Position numbers and translations under genes: made by a program
NCBI GenBank assembly: GCA_004211785.1
Contig: SHBX01000024.1
Location: forward strand, 1-46,387
Length of the DNA: 46,387 nucleotides
Reading direction: 5' to 3'
Source: Winogradskyella sp.
Lineage (GTDB): Bacteria > Bacteroidota > Bacteroidia > Flavobacteriales > Flavobacteriaceae
Shown here: positions 45,310 through 46,387 of the stretch, one piece after another
How positions within the stretch are numbered: position 1 is the first letter of the stretch
Layout of the letters: each line of letters starts with the position of its first letter
Notes under the pieces: generated by a model
The model's database searches: none
What the model was told of the DNA's origin: nothing
What the model saw: the letters and a program-made list of their open reading frames with translations, nothing else

Positions 45310-46251
45310 ATGCCAAATAAAATCACATCACTTTTCAATATAAAATATCCTATCATACAAGCTGGTATGATTTGGAATAGCGGTTGGCGTTTAGCATCTG
45401 CAGCTAGCAACTCAGGAATCTTGGGTTTAATTGGTGCTGGGTCTATGTATCCAGATGTCTTACGAGAACATATCCAGAAATGTAAAGCAGCTACAAACAA
45501 CTCTTTTGGTGTCAATGTACCAATGTTGTATCCAAACATTGAGGAGATTATGAATATCATTGTTGAAGAAGGTGTAAAAATTGTCTTTACGTCTGCGGGA
45601 AATCCCAAAACATGGACCAGCTGGTTACAAGAACGCGGTATTACAGTTGTGCATGTGGTAAGTAGTGTAAAGTTTGCTTTAAAAGCAGAAGCGGCTGGCG
45701 TTGATGCTATTGTTGCCGAAGGTTTTGAAGCTGGTGGACACAACGGTCGTGATGAGACAACGACTTTGACCTTGATTCCAATGGTTAAAGAACAATTAAG
45801 TATTCCTCTAATTGCTGCTGGTGGTATTGCCACAGGAAAAGCCATGTTGGCGGCTATGGTTTTAGGTGCTGATGGTGTACAAGTTGGCAGTCGATTTGTA
45901 GCTAGTGAAGAATCTTCTGCACATCAAGCGTTTAAGCAAGTGGTGGTTGATGCCAAAGAAGGCGATACGCAATTGACCTTAAAAGAATTGGCACCAGTAC
46001 GTTTAATAAAGAATAAATTTTACAGCGAAGTACAAGAATTGTACAAGACAGGACCAACAGTAGACCAACTCAAAGAATTGTTAGGACGGGCGCGTGCCAA
46101 ACGTGGTATGTTTGAAGGCGATTTGGAAGATGGCGAATTGGAGATTGGACAAATTGCCGGACTCATTCATGATATAAAACCAGTCGCTCAGATTGTTGAT
46201 GATATGGTTGCTGAGTTTGAAACTGCAAAGCAAAAAGTAACTTCACTTTAG
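45310..46251 (+). CDS. Nitronate monooxygenase (FMN-dependent, FabK-like TIM barrel)
   Basis: This 313-residue cytosolic flavoprotein oxidises nitronates, or in related families reduces enoyl-ACP. It shows the N-terminal KYPIIQAGMIW block, the GVNVPML strand, the active-site region VAEGFEAGGHNGRDE and FMN-phosphate-binding strands PLIAAGGIATG and GADGVQVGSRF. The C-terminal helical part ends near QIAGLIHDIKP. FabK and nitronate monooxygenase cannot be told apart with certainty from sequence alone; the GGHNG form favours nitronate monooxygenase. Confidence 0.88.
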   Translation: MPNKITSLFNIKYPIIQAGMIWNSGWRLASAASNSGILGLIGAGSMYPDVLREHIQKCKAATNNSFGVNVPMLYPNIEEIMNIIVEEGVKIVFTSAGNPKTWTSWLQERGITVVHVVSSVKFALKAEAAGVDAIVAEGFEAGGHNGRDETTTLTLIPMVKEQLSIPLIAAGGIATGKAMLAAMVLGADGVQVGSRFVASEESSAHQAFKQVVVDAKEGDTQLTLKELAPVRLIKNKFYSEVQELYKTGPTVDQLKELLGRARAKRGMFEGDLEDGELEIGQIAGLIHDIKPVAQIVDDMVAEFETAKQKVTSL

Positions 46252-46304
46252 AAAATTACTTCTATACATATTCCAAATAATCGATAAATTTAATAGTTAC
46301 TAAA

Positions 46305-46331
46305 ACTTTTTTGAGACACTTTCAAAAAAGT
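46305..46331. terminator. Inverted repeat downstream of the nitronate monooxygenase gene
   Basis: ACTTTTTTGA and TCAAAAAAGT form a perfect 10-bp stem around a 7-nt loop, about 55 nt after the stop at 46251. There is no following T-run, so termination is uncertain. Nothing else is recognisable from here to the window end. Confidence 0.4.
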
Positions 46332-46387
46332 AACGTTATTATATAAACTAATCACATCGAAAACTAATTTTTGGAACATCCGGAATT

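Noticed and set aside
44747..45845. Minus-strand frames opposite mnmA and the nitronate monooxygenase.
   Set aside because: They are antisense to well-conserved enzymes and lack any family signature.

Overview
The window looks like a chromosomal segment of a Flavobacteriaceae-type Bacteroidota, probably a marine gliding flavobacterium. The basis is low GC, start regions without Shine-Dalgarno sequences, Bacteroidota TAnnTTTG -7 boxes upstream of many genes, a gliding-motility lipoprotein (gldI), a type IX secretion sorting tail, bacillithiol synthesis (bshC), and many SpI/SpII-exported proteins with flavobacterial domain architectures. The genus is not resolved. The window is gene-dense: no gap exceeds 200 bp (the largest are about 37637-37832 and 19705-19885). 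I see no tRNA, rRNA, CRISPR array, transposase or phage gene.

1-9862 is the most unusual region. It holds an ECF sigma factor (8505, +), an overlapping single-pass membrane TPR protein resembling an anti-sigma factor (9065, +), a divergent exported TPR-CHAT caspase-like protein with a C-terminal membrane anchor (8414, -), and behind it a giant secreted M36 metallopeptidase (5230, -) that runs off the window into a BspA-like repeat region. The two minus-strand genes share a bipartite upstream motif, GTTWGGGTGAYA ... AGAAC, with identical 15-nt spacing. A third copy with 16-nt spacing lies inside the sigma gene. I infer a candidate regulon in which a CHAT protease gates a sigma/anti-sigma pair.

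9900-15341 (-) holds a DUF3810 membrane zinc-protease-like protein and two amidohydrolase-family exported proteins. One has a degenerate domain fused to an intact one; the other is entirely degenerate. 15405-16868 (+) is the dipeptidase PepD. 16933-19704 (-) is a tightly overlapping operon, nrnA-gldI-cyclophilin/FKBP fusion, divergent from ndk (19886, +).

20379-27776 (-) holds a small secreted protein, a DinB-like protein, a PqqB-like beta-lactamase-fold lipoprotein, an M16 peptidase lipoprotein and an M14 carboxypeptidase. 27917-35192 (+) runs bshC, a ThuA-like T9SS cargo, guaA, a four-LysM/periplasmic-binding-fold protein, a DUF922 protein and a DUF3820 protein.

35259-37636 (-) is an apparent unit of a tandem-HTH AraC regulator, a SnoaL-like protein, an exported YHS protein and a four-helix membrane protein. 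37833-41465 (+) is pyrG and yidC. 41529-46251 holds a GNAT acetyltransferase, a two-FAS1-domain lipoprotein, a MORN-like exported protein, mnmA and a nitronate monooxygenase. Several convergent ends carry clear intrinsic terminators. A small family of intergenic stem-loops with a GAGC...GTCGA core recurs in the right half.
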